64,000 nt of DNA from Cephalotus follicularis (lineage: Eukaryota; Streptophyta; Magnoliopsida; Oxalidales; Cephalotaceae), in NCBI GenBank assembly GCA_001972305.1, contig BDDD01000534.1, positions 248,001 to 312,000 on the forward strand, given 5' to 3'. Position numbers and translations under genes: made by a program. The notes under the pieces were generated by a model that saw only the letters and a program-made list of their open reading frames with translations, was not told the DNA's origin and ran no database searches. Each line of letters begins with the position of its first letter. The stretch's first letter is position 1. Positions 1 through 10,303 of the stretch are shown one piece after another.

Positions 1-403
1 CATTATGGACATGTGATAACTGCGGAGGCAAAGCTAACCGATAAGCAACCGCGCCTATCGTCTCCAGAACTTCAAAAGGCCCGATAAACCGCGGACTCAA
101 CTTTCCTTTCAGTCCAAAACGTCGGACTCCTTTCCAAGGTGAAACTTTCAAGAACACATGTTCGCCAACCTTAAACTCCAAGACCCTCCCATGTCTGTCC
201 GCATAACTCTTCTGTCGAGATTGAGCTGCTTTCAATCTCTCCCTTGCTATTGCCACTTTCTCAGTAGTGACCTGTACCGGCTCGGGTCCCTCGATAACTC
301 ACTCGCCAACCTCATCCCAACATGTCGGAGCATGACATTTCCTCCCATACAGAGCTTCAAACGGAGCCATACCGATACTAGCATGCCAACTGTTATTGTA
401 GGC
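1..403 (-). pseudogene. Element B integrase C-terminal part (left fragment)
   Basis: Reading the minus strand gives the end of a Ty3/gypsy integrase: the [22 protein letters not shown] stretch (split here as [22 protein letters not shown]), then [12 protein letters not shown], a [11 protein letters not shown] motif and [13 protein letters not shown], as in chromovirus integrases just before the chromodomain. The chromodomain lies left of the window start. One in-frame TGA is seen at 299-301, where the C elements are open. The coding frame resumes at 8626 after element A, so this is one gene split by an insertion. Integrase joins element cDNA to host DNA; this copy is dead. Family assignment is secure, clade (Tekay/Del) is inferred. 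Confidence 0.85.
399..403. repeat. Target-site duplication of element A, left copy
   Basis: The 5 bp TAGGC directly before the TG of the left LTR recur directly after the CA of the right LTR at 8626-8630. Five bases is the usual gypsy TSD length, so the two LTRs belong to one insertion. Confidence 0.92.
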
Positions 404-1725
404 TGTAATAACCGCAACTTCAATTAATGTATATTGATCTAATTTTGAAATAAAATATACTTTTTAATTGACTTATTTGTCCAATTATATTGATTTTTAT
501 GATTGGTAATTGCTTGGGGTTGATTGGATGTGCAATTGGAGAAGTATCAAAGATTGGGAAACCCTAAATCAACCAAAACAGCCGACTGTCACAGGGCAAC
601 AGTCGACTGTTTGCCACGAGATGAAGGCAGTTGACTGCCCACTATAGCCAGTCGACTGGAATTGCCCAGGACAGGTTCCTGGCATGTGCAGGGACAAGAA
701 TGACAGATGGGTAGGAGGCACATGTGTTTCCCCATCTTCCAGAACATGTAAAAGTGAATGTTTGCATGTTCTCTGCAGACCTGCAACCTGCAAATTGTTA
801 ATTAATGAGAGAAAAGTGAAGAAAGGACAATGCATGTGATGGAAAGGAAGAGTGGAATGTGAGTGCATGTGACTAGGGAAGGAATCTGATGAATTCAAAG
901 TCTTTTTATCAGCTGTTGAATGGTGAATGAGTGTTAGAAACACAGAGTGAAGTGAGAGTTGCTAAGGATTATTGAAGGCTTGCATTGGAAAGGTTAGAAA
1001 GCTCAAAAAGGAGAATTTTGAGGCTTTAGACTCTTGGTAAGTTCTCAATCCGAATTCTCTGTTATTTTGATGATAAATGACTAGGAAAAGGTTGTATATC
1101 TTCTGTTAATGGATAAGAATTAACAACCTTTGGAATTGAAATGGAAAGTAGTAATGGGATCAAGTGAAATTGGTGATATAGTCTCTAGAATGGTTATAGT
1201 TGTTGTTAATGTTAGGATATATGATCACTGGTTTCTTAAGTATTATACATCTTCTGTCAAACAACTTAAGATCAATGAATCTTAGATTGAATGGTACTTG
1301 ACATGGAATTCAAAGGGAAATCGAAAAAAGGAAAGTTAAGACTTAAATGGATTAATGATTAACCACTGTTAGAATTATTGAAACTTACTAGTACTGATGC
1401 ATGTATCCATAAACATGCATGTTTAGACTATAATCTGCTGGATTGAAAGATTGTTGGTGGAAAGTGACTTGGAACTCAAAGAGAAAGATCAAACTCAATT
1501 GATCTTGGGATAGCAATTTGAGGTAGGGGTAACGATATGTTATGGAAGATATGAGTATGCATATTATGTATGGTTATTTTCTGCATGATTACATGTGTTG
1601 GATTGATTGGAAATTGAAATTGCATTGCATGACATGCCACTGCCTGCATTTTCTGGGCAGAGGCAGTCGACTGCCACCCTTGGCGGTCGACTACACAACC
1701 CATCCAGTTGACTGCCAAGGCAAAG

Positions 1726-2231
1726 TGTTTAGCATAAAAATGTGTGGTTTTTAATGAGTTATTTGTTATATTTTTATGCTTGGAATAGGCTACTGTGGTT
1801 GTGTTTATTTGATTTTAAGGTATTATTTGATTATTGCGGAATAAATGAAAATGAAGTTAAAACGCTATTTTTCGAGTTAAAGTGGTTTGAAGTCAAAGAT
1901 CGATTAAAGAGTGCACCCACTTAAACGAGAGAAGTCAAAATTAAAGCTCGGAAGATATTGAATATTGGGCTCATTTTATTCATAAAATTATTTGGAGTAC
2001 TTTTAGTTCCTGGGCTGGTTTATTCTGAAGCTCCGATGAACAAATATTGTAAGAAAACAAATGTTGAAACACATGGAGCCCAATGATTACATCAGCATGA
2101 CGTCATCTTCATTAAGCCCAAATTGTGATGCTGCCTTCCGCATTCTTCAAGTCAACATGCGCACAACGCCATACATCATCTCCATGCCCAGCCACCAAGC
2201 GCATCATGCCTCCATGCAATGAACATGCGCC
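1726..2231. other. Block in A 5' LTR that replaces the homologous 3' LTR segment
   Basis: The two A LTRs match up to GGCAAAG (1725 and 7379) and again from ACTGATATC (2232 and 7706). Between them the 5' LTR has 506 bp and the 3' LTR a different 326 bp. The 5' block is AT-rich, lacks the GTCGAC motifs present in the 3' version and has no recognisable ORF. I do not recognise its source. Confidence 0.85.
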
Positions 2232-2520
2232 ACTGATATCGTTTTCCTCCTATGAGATGTACGATTACTGAATTGTTAATGTTTCTAAAGAAAACAATTT
2301 TCATGTTGAATATTATACACATATGTAATATTACATTGAATTGCACTGATTGAATTAATTGTCTATGTTTACTGCCGTTAGTCGAGTGATAGGAGCCATC
2401 ACTGACTACATAGGTGGTCCTATGTGCCAGGAGTTGCCTAGAGCATCCACCCAAACTGTTCTGCATTGCAGATATTGATTGTTAGCTACCCGCTAAATGC
2501 CAGTAGTACTGTTTGCCTCA

Positions 2521-2545
2521 TATCATCAGCGGAGTTGGGATGATA
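2521..2545 (+). other. Hairpin in element A LTR
   Basis: TATCATC and GATGATA form a perfect 7-bp stem with an 11-nt loop. The 3' LTR copy at 7994-8020 has 8 bp (CTATCATC / GATGATAG). It lies in the same part of the LTR where the other families carry hairpins. Confidence 0.6.
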
Positions 2546-3154
2546 GCTAGGTGGTTCAACGTAGGCTAGGGGTTAGCAACGTCTTGAGCCCAATACTGGT
2601 CTTCGGAAAAACCACTGGAGTGATTGATTGTACCCTTGTGCGGTATTCTTGCATATGGATTGTTTATGGCCACTTGGCATGATTGCTCATATATTGGCTC
2701 AATTAAATGTTATTGATATAAACTGTCATACATATTGCATTCATATATTCCTTGTCATACATTATCTTCCTACTTAGCCAAGTGAGGACAACGGCTAACC
2801 CCTACAATTTCAGATTAAGCAAGGACATTTGGAGACTGCTGCTGAAGCTTGGAGAGCTTCTTTTGTTATTTAAGGTTGTTATTTTAATGTTGATGATGTA
2901 CTGTATTTTGTATTGAAATCGAACGGATCACATCCCTTGTTAGTTTTGTATTTCCTTTTATGTAAGGATAATTGTTGGTTTTACCCGCACGTGGTATGGG
3001 ACGCGTGCGGACGGCTTGTTTTATATTCCGGCTTATAGAATGCTTCCGCAAATTTATTTATGAATTGTGCTGGAATATTATTTATGCTTATTTCTGATAT
3101 CACCGCATATGCTGGTCCATTGCACGTGAATGGAAATAACGGGGTGTGACAGCG

Positions 3155-3166
3155 TGGTATCAGAGC
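3155..3166 (+). other. Primer binding site, initiator-Met tRNA
   Basis: TGGTATCAGAGC, three bases after the 5' LTR, is complementary to the 3' end of plant initiator methionine tRNA, the standard primer for chromovirus minus-strand synthesis. Confidence 0.92.
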
Positions 3167-3256
3167 ATATTCCATATATGCTAAGCTGGGATAAGTTTCT
3201 CAGAAATTAGGTAAATGGTTTCCTAATGATTTTTTTCATTCCATATAGGAAACGAA

Positions 3257-4390
3257 ATGGATCTAAGAAGAGACAGACGTGGAAGGCGTAGAGCTGACGA
3301 GGGGAACAATGCCCCGCCTGTTCACGGAAATGCCCCAGAAGTGAATGTCCCTCCAGTACACGATGAGAGAAGTAAATTCGAACGCATGGCTGATCTTTTC
3401 CAACAACAAATCCAAGCCAATGCTTCACACATGGAACAGATGAGACAGATGTATGAGGCTACTCAAACCCGACAGTGTGTTCCAGAAGTCAATCATGTCG
3501 GTGATTTTGGCAGAGACCTGGAGCGGTTCCTGCGATAGAATCCTCCGACCTTTAATGGCGAGCTGAATGCTACCATAGCTGAACGGTGGATCAGGGACCT
3601 GGAAAAGATATTTGCTGCCCTAGAATGCACTGAGGACCAAAAGCTTAATTTTGCTATGTACCGCTTGTGGGGCGAGGCAACTTATTTATGGGAGAGAACT
3701 GAAGTGAAATGGGAAACCCGTGGACTTGACAGGACTTGGGACAGATTCCAGTCCGAGTTTCTTGGTACTTATGTACCGCAGATTGAACGAGATCGTTGGG
3801 AGACAGAACTGATGGATTTACGTCAAGGAGATATGACGGTAGCTCAATACCAGACTAGATTCGTGGAGCTGGCGAGACACACACCTTATCTTGTTGAGGG
3901 TGAGTCACGGATGATCCGAAGGTTCTTGAAAGGACTTCGACCAGATATCAGGTCCAAATTGTTATTGTTACAGCTGACCACTTTTGTTGATGTTGCTGAA
4001 AGAGCAATGATTCTGGAAACTGACGCGAATGAAAGGAGAGCAGAACGGTCTCGAGTTGTTCCATCGAGGGCTACACAGTCAAGGGGACATGGAAGCAATA
4101 ATTCTGCTAAGTCAACCAGATTTGACAACAGAGGGCAAGGGGGTTCTCAACGCACACGATCAAGGACACCTAACCGAAACAGTCAACAGAATGCAAGCGG
4201 ATGTACCTTCTGTGGTCCTCCGAATCATGATGAGTCTGAATGCTGGAAGAAGACGGGAAAGTGCTTGAGGTGTGGTTCACAAGGTCACATAGTGATGAAT
4301 TGCCCAATGACTAGGGAACAAATACGCGGCCAACAAGGAAGTGCTGGCGCTAGTGGCAGTGTTGCGGCGACTCAACCGCGAAGAGACACC
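3257..4390 (+). pseudogene. gag: Element A gag (nucleocapsid/capsid)
   Basis: Begins with an Arg-rich MDLRRDRRGRRR. A retrotransposon gag domain runs from about 3540 to 3980 (ERWIRDLEKIF, FLGTYVPQIE, FLKGLRPDIRSKL). Two CCHC zinc knuckles follow: CTFCGPPNHDESEC (4202-4243) and CLRCGSQGHIVMNC (4262-4303), both with intact ligands. Gag packages element RNA into particles. A single in-frame TAG at 3536-3538 cuts the frame after 93 codons; the same frame then runs open for 1.6 kb, so this is one gene with one nonsense mutation. The ATG was chosen because it follows an acceptor-like TATAG at 3244-3248 and corresponds to the start used in element F. Confidence 0.88.
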
Positions 4391-5450
4391 GGAAAGGGGA
4401 TTATGAAAGGTAGGGTCTATACCTTATCTAAAGATGATGTGCCAGAATCTACTGCTGTTGTGGGAGGTACTATCTATATATCTGGCATATTAGCTCATGT
4501 ATTGATTGACCCTGGTGCAACGCATTCATTCATTGCATCGGAATTTGCTCGCAATTTACATGGCATTACTACTAGACTATCATATGTTTTGGAAGTGAGT
4601 ACTCCTGCGGGTACTTGTCTTTTATCTGATACTCTTATGAAAGACTGTGAAATCGTGATAGCAGGGATTGAACTATCCGCTGACTTGATAGTGTTACCTA
4701 TCCGAGATTTTGATGTAATCTTGTGGATGGATTGGCTGTATACTCATCATGCTTGTGTTGATTGCTACAACAAGATGATGACCTTTTTCCTGCAAGATGG
4801 GACTAAGTGTGCTTTTATCGGAGAGAAGAATGTTACTGCTCCGATCATTTCATATACACGAGCACAGAAATATCTCAAGCAAGGATGCGAGGGCTATTTG
4901 GCGTATGTGATTGATCATACGAAAGGTACGCCTAATATTGAACAAGTGACTGTTGTATGTGAATTTCCTGATGTGTTTCCAGATGAACTCACTTCGTTGT
5001 CACCGAAGAGAGATATAGAGTTCAGCATTGAGTTATTGCCTGGAACGGCTCCTATATCTAGAGCACCATACAGAATGGCTCCTGCGGAGCTGAAGGAGTT
5101 GAAAGTTCAACTGCAAGATTACCTTGACAAAGGGTTTATCAGACCGAGTGTATCACCGTGGGGCGCACTGTTTTGTTTGTGAAGAAGAAGGATGGATCGA
5201 TGCGGCTATGCATTGACTACAGGCTGCTTAATCAAGTGACGGTAAAGAACAAGTATCCTCTACCACATATTGAGGAATTGTTCGACCAATTGCAAGGCTC
5301 AACTGTATACTCCAGACTTGACCTGAGAACAGGTTACCATCAGTTGAGGATCAGAGAAGGTGATGTGGAGAAAACCGCATTTCGAACCAGATATGGGCAT
5401 TACAAATTTCTGATACTGCCATTTGGTTTGACAAATGCTCCTGCAGCTTT
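4391..5450 (+). pseudogene. pol: Element A protease and N-terminal half of reverse transcriptase
   Basis: Fused in frame to gag. The aspartic protease motif reads LIDPGATHSF, with the Asp codon at 4508-4510; the residue after Asp is Pro where F has DSG, a change likely to harm catalysis. RT follows, with [11 protein letters not shown], then [37 protein letters not shown] and [11 protein letters not shown] one-base deletion near 5160-5180 shifts the frame inside the SPWGAP motif. The sequence stops at about 5450, before the IDDILVYS catalytic block, so RT is catalytically incomplete. Confidence 0.88.
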
Positions 5451-6012
5451 TAGTGAGAGGCAAGTGCTTGGACCGGATTTGGTACAAGAGACCACTGATA
5501 AAGTGGAGATGATCAAGAAGAGACTGCTAGCTGCACAGAGTCGTCAGAAGAGTTACGCCGACAACAAGAGGAGGAAACTGGAGTTTGAGAAGGGAGATCA
5601 TGTTTTCCTGAAGATCTCACCTTCGAAAGGGATACACCGTTTTGGCCTTAAAGGGAAGTTGGCTCCAAGGTATATTGGACCGTACGAGATACTGGAGAGA
5701 GTGGGGGAGGTAGCATACCAAATTACACTACCGCCTAGCTTGTCAGACGTGCATAACGTATTTCATGTTTCCATGTTACGAAAATACGTACCCGACCCAT
5801 CTCACATTTTGAGGTACGACCCTGGATTCATTAGTCCGAGATTAACATATGAAGAAAGGCCAACAAGGATCGTCGATATAATGGAAAAGGCTCTGAGGAA
5901 CAAGACCATCCCTATGGTCAAAGTGTTGTGGCGTTTTCACGGAGCTGAGGAAGCTACGTGGGAGCGTGAGGACGAAATGAAGGAGACATTTCCCCACCTA
6001 TTCGGAATGTAA
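5451..6012 (+). pseudogene. pol: Element A integrase C-terminus and chromodomain, fused to RT
   Basis: Directly after [10 protein letters not shown] the frame continues with [18 protein letters not shown], which in other copies is the integrase region after the catalytic core. Then come [38 protein letters not shown] and [12 protein letters not shown], and a C-terminal chromodomain from about 5850 to 6009 ([19 protein letters not shown]). Chromodomains bias integration towards particular chromatin. The open frame spans RT to integrase without a stop, but the deletion removes RT motifs, RNase H and the D,D35E core. Compared with C1, roughly 1.9 kb is missing. Confidence 0.88.
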
Positions 6013-6044
6013 TGAAGGACTAAATTCGAGGACGAATTTTCTTT

Positions 6045-6057
6045 AAGGAGGGGGGAA
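6045..6057 (+). other. Polypurine tract of element A
   Basis: AAGGAGGGGGGAA ends immediately before the 3' LTR TG. It primes plus-strand synthesis. TTCGAGGACGAA lies 15-30 bp upstream. Confidence 0.9.
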
Positions 6058-8625
6058 TGTAATAACCGCAACTTCAATTAATGTATATTGATCTAATTTT
6101 GAAATAAAATATACTTTTTAATTGAGTTATTTGTCCAATTATATTGATTTTTATGATTGGTAATTGCTTGGGGTTGATTGGATGTGCAATTGGAGAAGTA
6201 TCAAAGATTGGGAAACCCTAAATCAGCCCAAATAGCCGACTGTCACAGGGCAACAGTCGACTGTCTGCCACGTGATGAAGGCAGTCGACTGCCCACTATA
6301 GCCAGTCGACTGGAATTGCCCAGGACAGGTTCCTGGCATCTGCAGGGACAAGAATGACAGATGGGTAGGAGGCACATGTGTTTCCCCATCTGCCAGAACA
6401 TGTAAAAGTGAATGTTTGTATGTTCTCTGCAGACCTGCAACCTGCAAATTGTTAATTAATGAGAGAAAAGTGAGGAGAGGACAATGCATGTAATGGAAAG
6501 GAAGAGTGGAATGTGAGTGCAAGTGACTAGGGAAGGAATCTGACGAATTCAAAGTCTTTTTATCAGCTGTTGAATGGTGAATGAGTGTTAGAAACACAGA
6601 GTGAAGTGAGAGTTGCTAAGGATTATTGAAGGCTTGCATTGGAAAGGTTAGAAAGCTCAAAAAGGAGGATTTTGAGGCTTTAGACTCTTGGTAAGTTCTC
6701 AATCCGAATTCTCTGTTATTTTGATGATAAATGACTAGGAAAAGGTTGTATATCTTCTATTAATGGATAAGAATTAACAACCTTTGGAATTGAAATGGAA
6801 AGTAGTAATGGGATCAAGTGGAATTGGTGATATAGTCTCTAGAATGGTTATAGTTGTTATTAATGTTAGGATATATGATCACTGGTTTCTTAAGTATTAT
6901 ACATCTTCTGTCAAACAACTTAAGATCAATGAATCTTAGATTGAATGGTACTTGACATGGAATTTAAAGGGAAATCGGAAAAAGGAAAGTTAAGACTTAA
7001 ATGGATTAATGATTAACCACTGTTAGAATTATTGAAACTTACTGGTACTGATGCATGTATCAATAAACATGCATGTTTAGACTATAATCTGCTGGATTGA
7101 AAGATTGTTGGTGGAAAGTGACTTGGAACTCAAAGAGAAAAATCAAACTCAATTGATCTTGGGATAGCAATTTGAGGTAGGGGTAACGATATGTTATGGA
7201 AGATATGAGTATGCATATTATGTATGGTTATTTTTCGCATGATTACATGTGTTGGATTGATTGGAAATTGAAATTGCATTGCATGACATGCCACTGCCTG
7301 TATTTTCTGGGCAGAGGCAGTCGACTGCCACCCTTGGCAGTCGACTACACAACCTATCCAGTCGACTGCCAAGGCAAAGCAGTCGACTACACAACCAAAA
7401 CAACCGGCTAATCTTGAGGGCAGCCGACTGTTCTGGGTAGAAATTGCATAACATTGATTGAATTGCTACTGTTTGGTACTGTTATTGAATTGTATATGTT
7501 ACCATCATATAGTATCTACTGTTTGATGTTATTTAACATCGCTACTATTATATTTCAACGATTGAACGAGTTATGCATCAAATGCACAATTAAGGGTTTA
7601 ACTATCATTTTCAAATGAAAAACTATCTTTTACAAGAAACTACTGATTTATCACCTACTGTTTTACTGCCTACTATTCTGTTTCCAACTGGAAACCACTA
7701 CTGTTACTGATATCATTTTCCTCCTATGAGATGTACGATTACTGAATTGTTAATGTTTCTAAAGAAAACAATTTTCATGTTGAATATTATACACATATGT
7801 AATATTACATTGAATTGCACTGATTGAATTAATTGTCTATGTTTACTGCCGTTAGTCGAGTGATAGGAGCCGTCACTGACTACGGAGGTGGTCCTATGTG
7901 CCAGGAGTTGGCTAGAGCATCCACCCAAACTGTTCTGCATTGCAGATATTGATTGTTAGCTACCCGCTAAATGCCGGTGGTACTGTTTGCCTCCTATCAT
8001 CAGCGGAGTTGGGATGATAGCTAGGTGGTTCGACGTAGGCTAGGTGTTAGCAACGTCTTGAGCCCAATACTGGTCTTCGGACAAATCGCTGGACTGATTG
8101 ATTGTACCCTTGTGCGGTATTCTTGCATATGGATTTTTTATGGCCACTTGGCATGATTGCTCATATATTGGCTCAATTAAATGTTATTGATATAAACTGT
8201 CATACATATTGCATTCATATATTCCTTGTCATACATTATCTTCCTACTTAGCCAAGTGAGGACAACGGCTAACCCCTACGATTTCAGATTAAGCAAGGAC
8301 ATTTGGAGACTGCTGCTGAAGCTTGGAGAGCTTCTTTTGTTATTTAAGGTTTTTATTTTAATGTTGATGATGTACTGTATTTTGTATTGAAAACGAACGG
8401 ATCACATCCCGTGTTAGTATTGTATTTCCTTTTATGTAAGGATAATTGTTGGTTTTACCCGCGCGTGGTATGGGACGCGTGCGGACGGCTTGTTTTATAT
8501 TCTGACTTATCGAATGCTTCCGCAAATTTATTTATGAATTGTGCTGGAATATTATTTATGCTTATTTCTGATATCACCGCATATGCTGGTCCATTGCACG
8601 TGAATGGAAATAACGTGGTGTGACA
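6058..8625 (+). repeat. Element A 3' LTR
   Basis: A 2568-bp LTR nearly matching 404-3151 except for the 7380-7705 block. Donor-like GT is at 7177-7178 and acceptor-like AG at 8286-8287. The final bases GTGTGACA are followed by the TAGGC duplication. Confidence 0.94.
7316..7432 (+). repeat. GTCGAC palindrome array in A 3' LTR
   Basis: Four exact AGTCGACT cores within about 80 bp, several inside CAGTCGACTG (10-bp palindrome), followed by a degenerate AGCCGACTG. The cores alternate with ACACAACC. Confidence 0.75.
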
Positions 8626-8630
8626 TAGGC
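8626..8630. repeat. Target-site duplication of element A, right copy
   Basis: TAGGC directly after the CA of the 3' LTR, matching 399-403. Confidence 0.92.
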
Positions 8631-9235
8631 AAACTCCACCAAGCTCAAATACTCATCCCAGCTCCCAATCCACTCCAAAGCACAAGACCTCAACATATCC
8701 TCTAAGGTCTGGATGGTTCTCTCAGTTTGCCCATCTGTCTGTGGATGAAAAGCTGTACTGTAACTGAGCCTAGTACCCCAAGCTTTCTGAAACCCTTTCC
8801 AAAACCGCGATGTGAAACTAGGATCCCTATCCGAAACAATGGATACCGGAGTCCCATGCAGTCTCGCTATCTCCTGCTGAAACACCTCAGCCAAACGATC
8901 CACAGAAAAGTCTTCTCAGATAGCCAAGAAGTGAGTCGATTTCGTCAATCGATCCACTACTACCCAGATAGCATCATTTCTTCTGAAAGTTCTCGGCAAA
9001 CCCATAACAAAGTCCATCGATATACTCTCCCATTTCCATACCGGAACTTCCAAGGGCTGTAACAAACCACTAGCACGCTGGTGTTCAATCTTTACCTGCT
9101 GACAGATCAAACACTTCCCAACGTACTCCGCCACATCCCTTTTCATTCCGTTTCACCAGAAATTCTTCTTCAAGTCCCTATACATTTTCGTAGAACCTGG
9201 ATGTATAGAAAATGGAGAACTGTGTGCCTCCGACA
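8626..9235 (-). pseudogene. pol: Element B integrase, zinc-finger and core part (right fragment)
   Basis: On the minus strand this reads the integrase zinc domain (HSSPFSIHPGSTKMYRDLKK ... CLICQQVK, an HHCC finger) and the core: [28 protein letters not shown] and AFHPQTDGQTERTIQTLEDML, giving the D, D and E catalytic residues. A TGA at about 8916 interrupts it. Upstream of 9235 the similarity to the C elements stops. The gene continues past element A into 1-403. Confidence 0.87.
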
Positions 9236-10278
9236 AAACGCTTCCTTCTCGTACTTCTTGTCGAAGCGTAACACAACCCCTAAGACTCCTTCTTAGTCAA
9301 TATGCGCTTCAAAAGCTTCACACTCAAGACCAACCTTGTCCACCGCAAAAACCCAGTACACCAATGTCGACTTCCATAAACACACCTAGGACGATTTCAA
9401 CTCCGATAATGCTTTACCGGCTCTGGATGGTGTCACTGCCTCCAATCCTCGAAGAACCCAAACCGACCTATAATATCCGCCAAACACCTTCCGAAAAGGA
9501 GATATCGGAATGGTGAATGAGTCGAATACTCCTTCCCTCGCTTCAAACTTACCTTACTCCTCGCTCTTCGTTCGAAGCTCTTTAACTTCTTACCAGAACA
9601 CAGTCGTGGTTAAGAAGCAAATGGTAGACCCAGCCCACCTATGGTCTATATGTCGCTACGAAGATTCTTCCCAAACCCTACACAAGACTACGTCGTGCCA
9701 GTACACTATCGAATACGAAGCTCTGTCAACTTCGGAATACTTCATTTGATAGGATGTGTACTAGAGCTCAACCGTCGCCATCACAAACGCAACTTCTAAA
9801 CCTCCGTGATGAACATGCCTCTTTGAACACTGCAGAAATGGCTAGTATTCTCAGAGTTCATGTAGAAATGCGTCTTTCTCAACTTATACGCAGTCTCTTC
9901 CACCAATCTTGAAGACTTTCTGATACTAGACTTGTAAGTCATGGTAGGACCATTTCGTTTACACCATCGACTACGAGATTCAGCCTTCTCAAGACCCTCA
10001 CAACGCCGAAACGAATGAGTCGGCGTCAACTAGCGTCTATACCTTGCCTACCTAAACGTAGACATACAAGCCCCAAGACTCCAACATAACGACGCTACTT
10101 ACAACTCGGATGAGAACATAGAGCCTAATTCTGTCGAGTCTCACTGCTACCACTCGAAACCCGGAATCAGGTCTTACAACTTTTCCCATTCGTTAGTCTC
10201 AAGGCATACCTACTCGTACCACACTATACCGACCCATTAGCCAACACACAAGGCAGTCTAAGAAGATAGTCTCTACGA
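9236..10278. other. Unassigned segment between B integrase and the gap
   Basis: In the C elements this position would hold RNase H, RT and gag in minus orientation. Here neither strand gives a recognisable motif, and frames are broken every few dozen codons. The run is rich in short TCG/CGAA words (for example CGAAGC, GAAGCTCT). It could be highly decayed pol, a foreign insert or poor consensus next to an assembly gap. I cannot name a function. Confidence 0.5.
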
Positions 10279-10303
10279 NNNNNNNNNNNNNNNNNNNNNN
10301 NNN
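10279..10303. other. Assembly gap (25 N)
   Basis: Twenty-five unknown bases. The length looks like a scaffold placeholder. It separates the B integrase side from an LTR that is probably the B 5' LTR. Confidence 0.98.

Larger units (their letters stand above)
404..3151 (+). repeat. Element A 5' LTR
   Basis: A 2748-bp LTR, TGTAATAACC to GGGGTGTGACA. It carries GTCGAC palindromes at about 590-660 and 1663-1720, a donor-like GAG/GTAGGGG box (GT at 1523-1524), a perfect 7-bp hairpin at 2521-2545 and an acceptor-like CTAAC...TTTCAG box (AG at 2812-2813). The middle (1726-2231) has no counterpart in the 3' LTR. Confidence 0.93.
404..8625 (+). mobile_element. Element A: complete Ty3/gypsy chromovirus, internally deleted
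   Basis: An 8.2 kb element bounded by two LTRs (404-3151 and 6058-8625) that start TGTAATAACC and end GTGTGACA, flanked by matching TAGGC duplications. The internal region is only 2.9 kb. It has an initiator-Met primer site, gag, protease, the first half of RT, then jumps to the integrase C-terminus and chromodomain. The chromodomain and tRNA-iMet primer suggest the Tekay/Del clade. It sits inside the integrase of minus-strand element B. It cannot be autonomous because the RT catalytic Asp pair, RNase H and the integrase core are absent. Confidence 0.95.

Noticed and set aside
158-427. 89-codon plus-strand ORF at the start
   Set aside because: It lies opposite the B integrase frame and runs into the A LTR; no domain pattern of its own.
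3155-3166. Fragment of a tRNA-iMet gene
   Set aside because: Only 12 bases match and they sit just after LTR ends in every element, as primer binding sites do.
10279-10303. Biological meaning for the 25-N run
   Set aside because: A placeholder gap; nothing can be read from it.
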